Shown here piece after piece: positions 63,821 to 64,000 of a stretch of 64,000 nucleotides of DNA. A program made the translations under genes and the position numbers. The notes under the pieces were generated by a model that saw nothing but the letters and a program-made list of their open reading frames with translations, made no database searches and was not told the DNA's origin. This DNA comes from Deltaproteobacteria bacterium. GTDB lineage: Bacteria > Desulfobacterota_D > UBA1144 > Nemesobacterales > UBA2774. The stretch spans positions 294,534 through 358,533 of the forward strand of contig JAVKFU010000015.1 in the NCBI GenBank assembly GCA_040223695.1, read 5' to 3'. Numbering within the stretch: the stretch's first letter is position 1; the number at the start of each line of letters is the position of its first letter.

Positions 63821-64000
63821 CTATAAATGAAGTCCTTCATATAAAGGGCCCGCCGTCCTTTCCCTTGAAAGGTCCCCGGCGCTTGAGAGCTCTTCCCTGA
63901 ATTCTTTGTCCAGAATCAGATCCGAGAGAGCCGTTGCCGCGCCGCATGATATCATAAGCCCCCTGCCCGTGTGCCCCGCGCATTCATAGACGTTTTCCAG
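63821..64000 (-). CDS. Probable FAD-dependent oxidoreductase, C-terminal end
   Basis: I translated this from the minus strand: 59 residues end at TAG 63823-63821, and the rest lies beyond the right edge. The segment CAGHTGRGLMISCGAAT followed by ALSDLIL is the usual ending of DAO/glycine- or sarcosine-oxidase-like flavoproteins (GHxGxG plus the FAD-binding helix). The exact enzyme cannot be named from the fragment. Confidence 0.7.
   Translation of the reverse strand: MENVYECAGHTGRGLMISCGAATALSDLILDKEFREELSSAGDLSRERTAGPLYEGLHL

Overview
The window is a densely packed chromosomal segment of a Gram-negative bacterium with roughly mid-range G+C. It carries about 60 genes, no rRNA or tRNA genes, no CRISPR array and no intact mobile element. 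The gene set (ScpAB, homodimeric AceE, LutABC, the ftsH-folP-cdaA-cdaR-glmM-pdxJ block, a PHA regulator, several lipobox lipoproteins) resembles Deltaproteobacteria in the broad sense (Desulfobacterota or neighbouring phyla). That placement is inferred from gene content and order, not from a phylogeny.

Layout. 1-3.8 kb: a partial SDR protein, a DoxX membrane protein, an AT-rich gap, a type III polyketide synthase overlapping an ICMT-type methyltransferase, and an ArsR regulator. 4-12.9 kb: pepA, an SppA-type protease, a YdjM-type membrane protein overlapping ilvE, a PHA-type regulator, a lipoprotein, a glycosyltransferase and der. 12.9-13.4 kb: the decayed remains of a two-domain cyanovirin-N homology (CVNH) gene, flanked by a 22-bp imperfect direct repeat. 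13.5-24.6 kb: a corrinoid/4Fe-4S-type protein, scpB-scpA-M50 protease, xerD, ahcY-metK, rpe, an unknown gene coupled to a zinc-finger DnaC-like ATPase, an HDAC-family amidohydrolase and folC. 24.7-33.6 kb: a Fur-family regulator with a clear operator, then pdxJ, glmM, cdaR, cdaA, folP, ftsH and cysK on the minus strand. This block links c-di-AMP synthesis, amino-sugar supply, folate and membrane proteolysis. 33.6-45.8 kb: a class A PBP, a ComEA-like protein, two SDRs, an FmdB zinc ribbon, lipoproteins, a DUF4142-cupredoxin pair, lutABC, an isochorismatase-like hydrolase and a HIT protein. 45.8-60 kb: ileS with a degenerate C-terminal zinc site, a small unknown gene, an SDR, an ATPase-GNAT fusion, the whole pyruvate dehydrogenase complex (aceE-aceF-lpd), and divergently a second lpd followed by lipB. 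60-64 kb: a PQQ-type sugar dehydrogenase, a lipoprotein, a membrane protein, a TPR protein, a Rieske ferredoxin and the 3' end of a probable FAD oxidoreductase.

How the genes fit together. PDH E1, E2, E3 and LipB (octanoyl transfer for lipoylation) form one functional island, and LutABC supplies pyruvate from lactate. MetK and AhcY make and recycle the methyl-donor pool that the ICMT-type enzyme would use. GlmM, the PBP and CdaA/CdaR concern the cell wall and its c-di-AMP control.

Most notable observations: the CVNH pseudogene; the alkylresorcinol/alkylpyrone-type PKS cassette; several genes with a -10 box placed so that the transcript would begin at or just before the start codon; a near-perfect Fur-type operator on the fur-family gene's own promoter; a 13-bp direct repeat in front of ftsH that shares its first seven bases with that operator; an IleRS that has lost most of its zinc ligands; and the unknown gene coupled to a zinc-finger helicase-loader-like ATPase.
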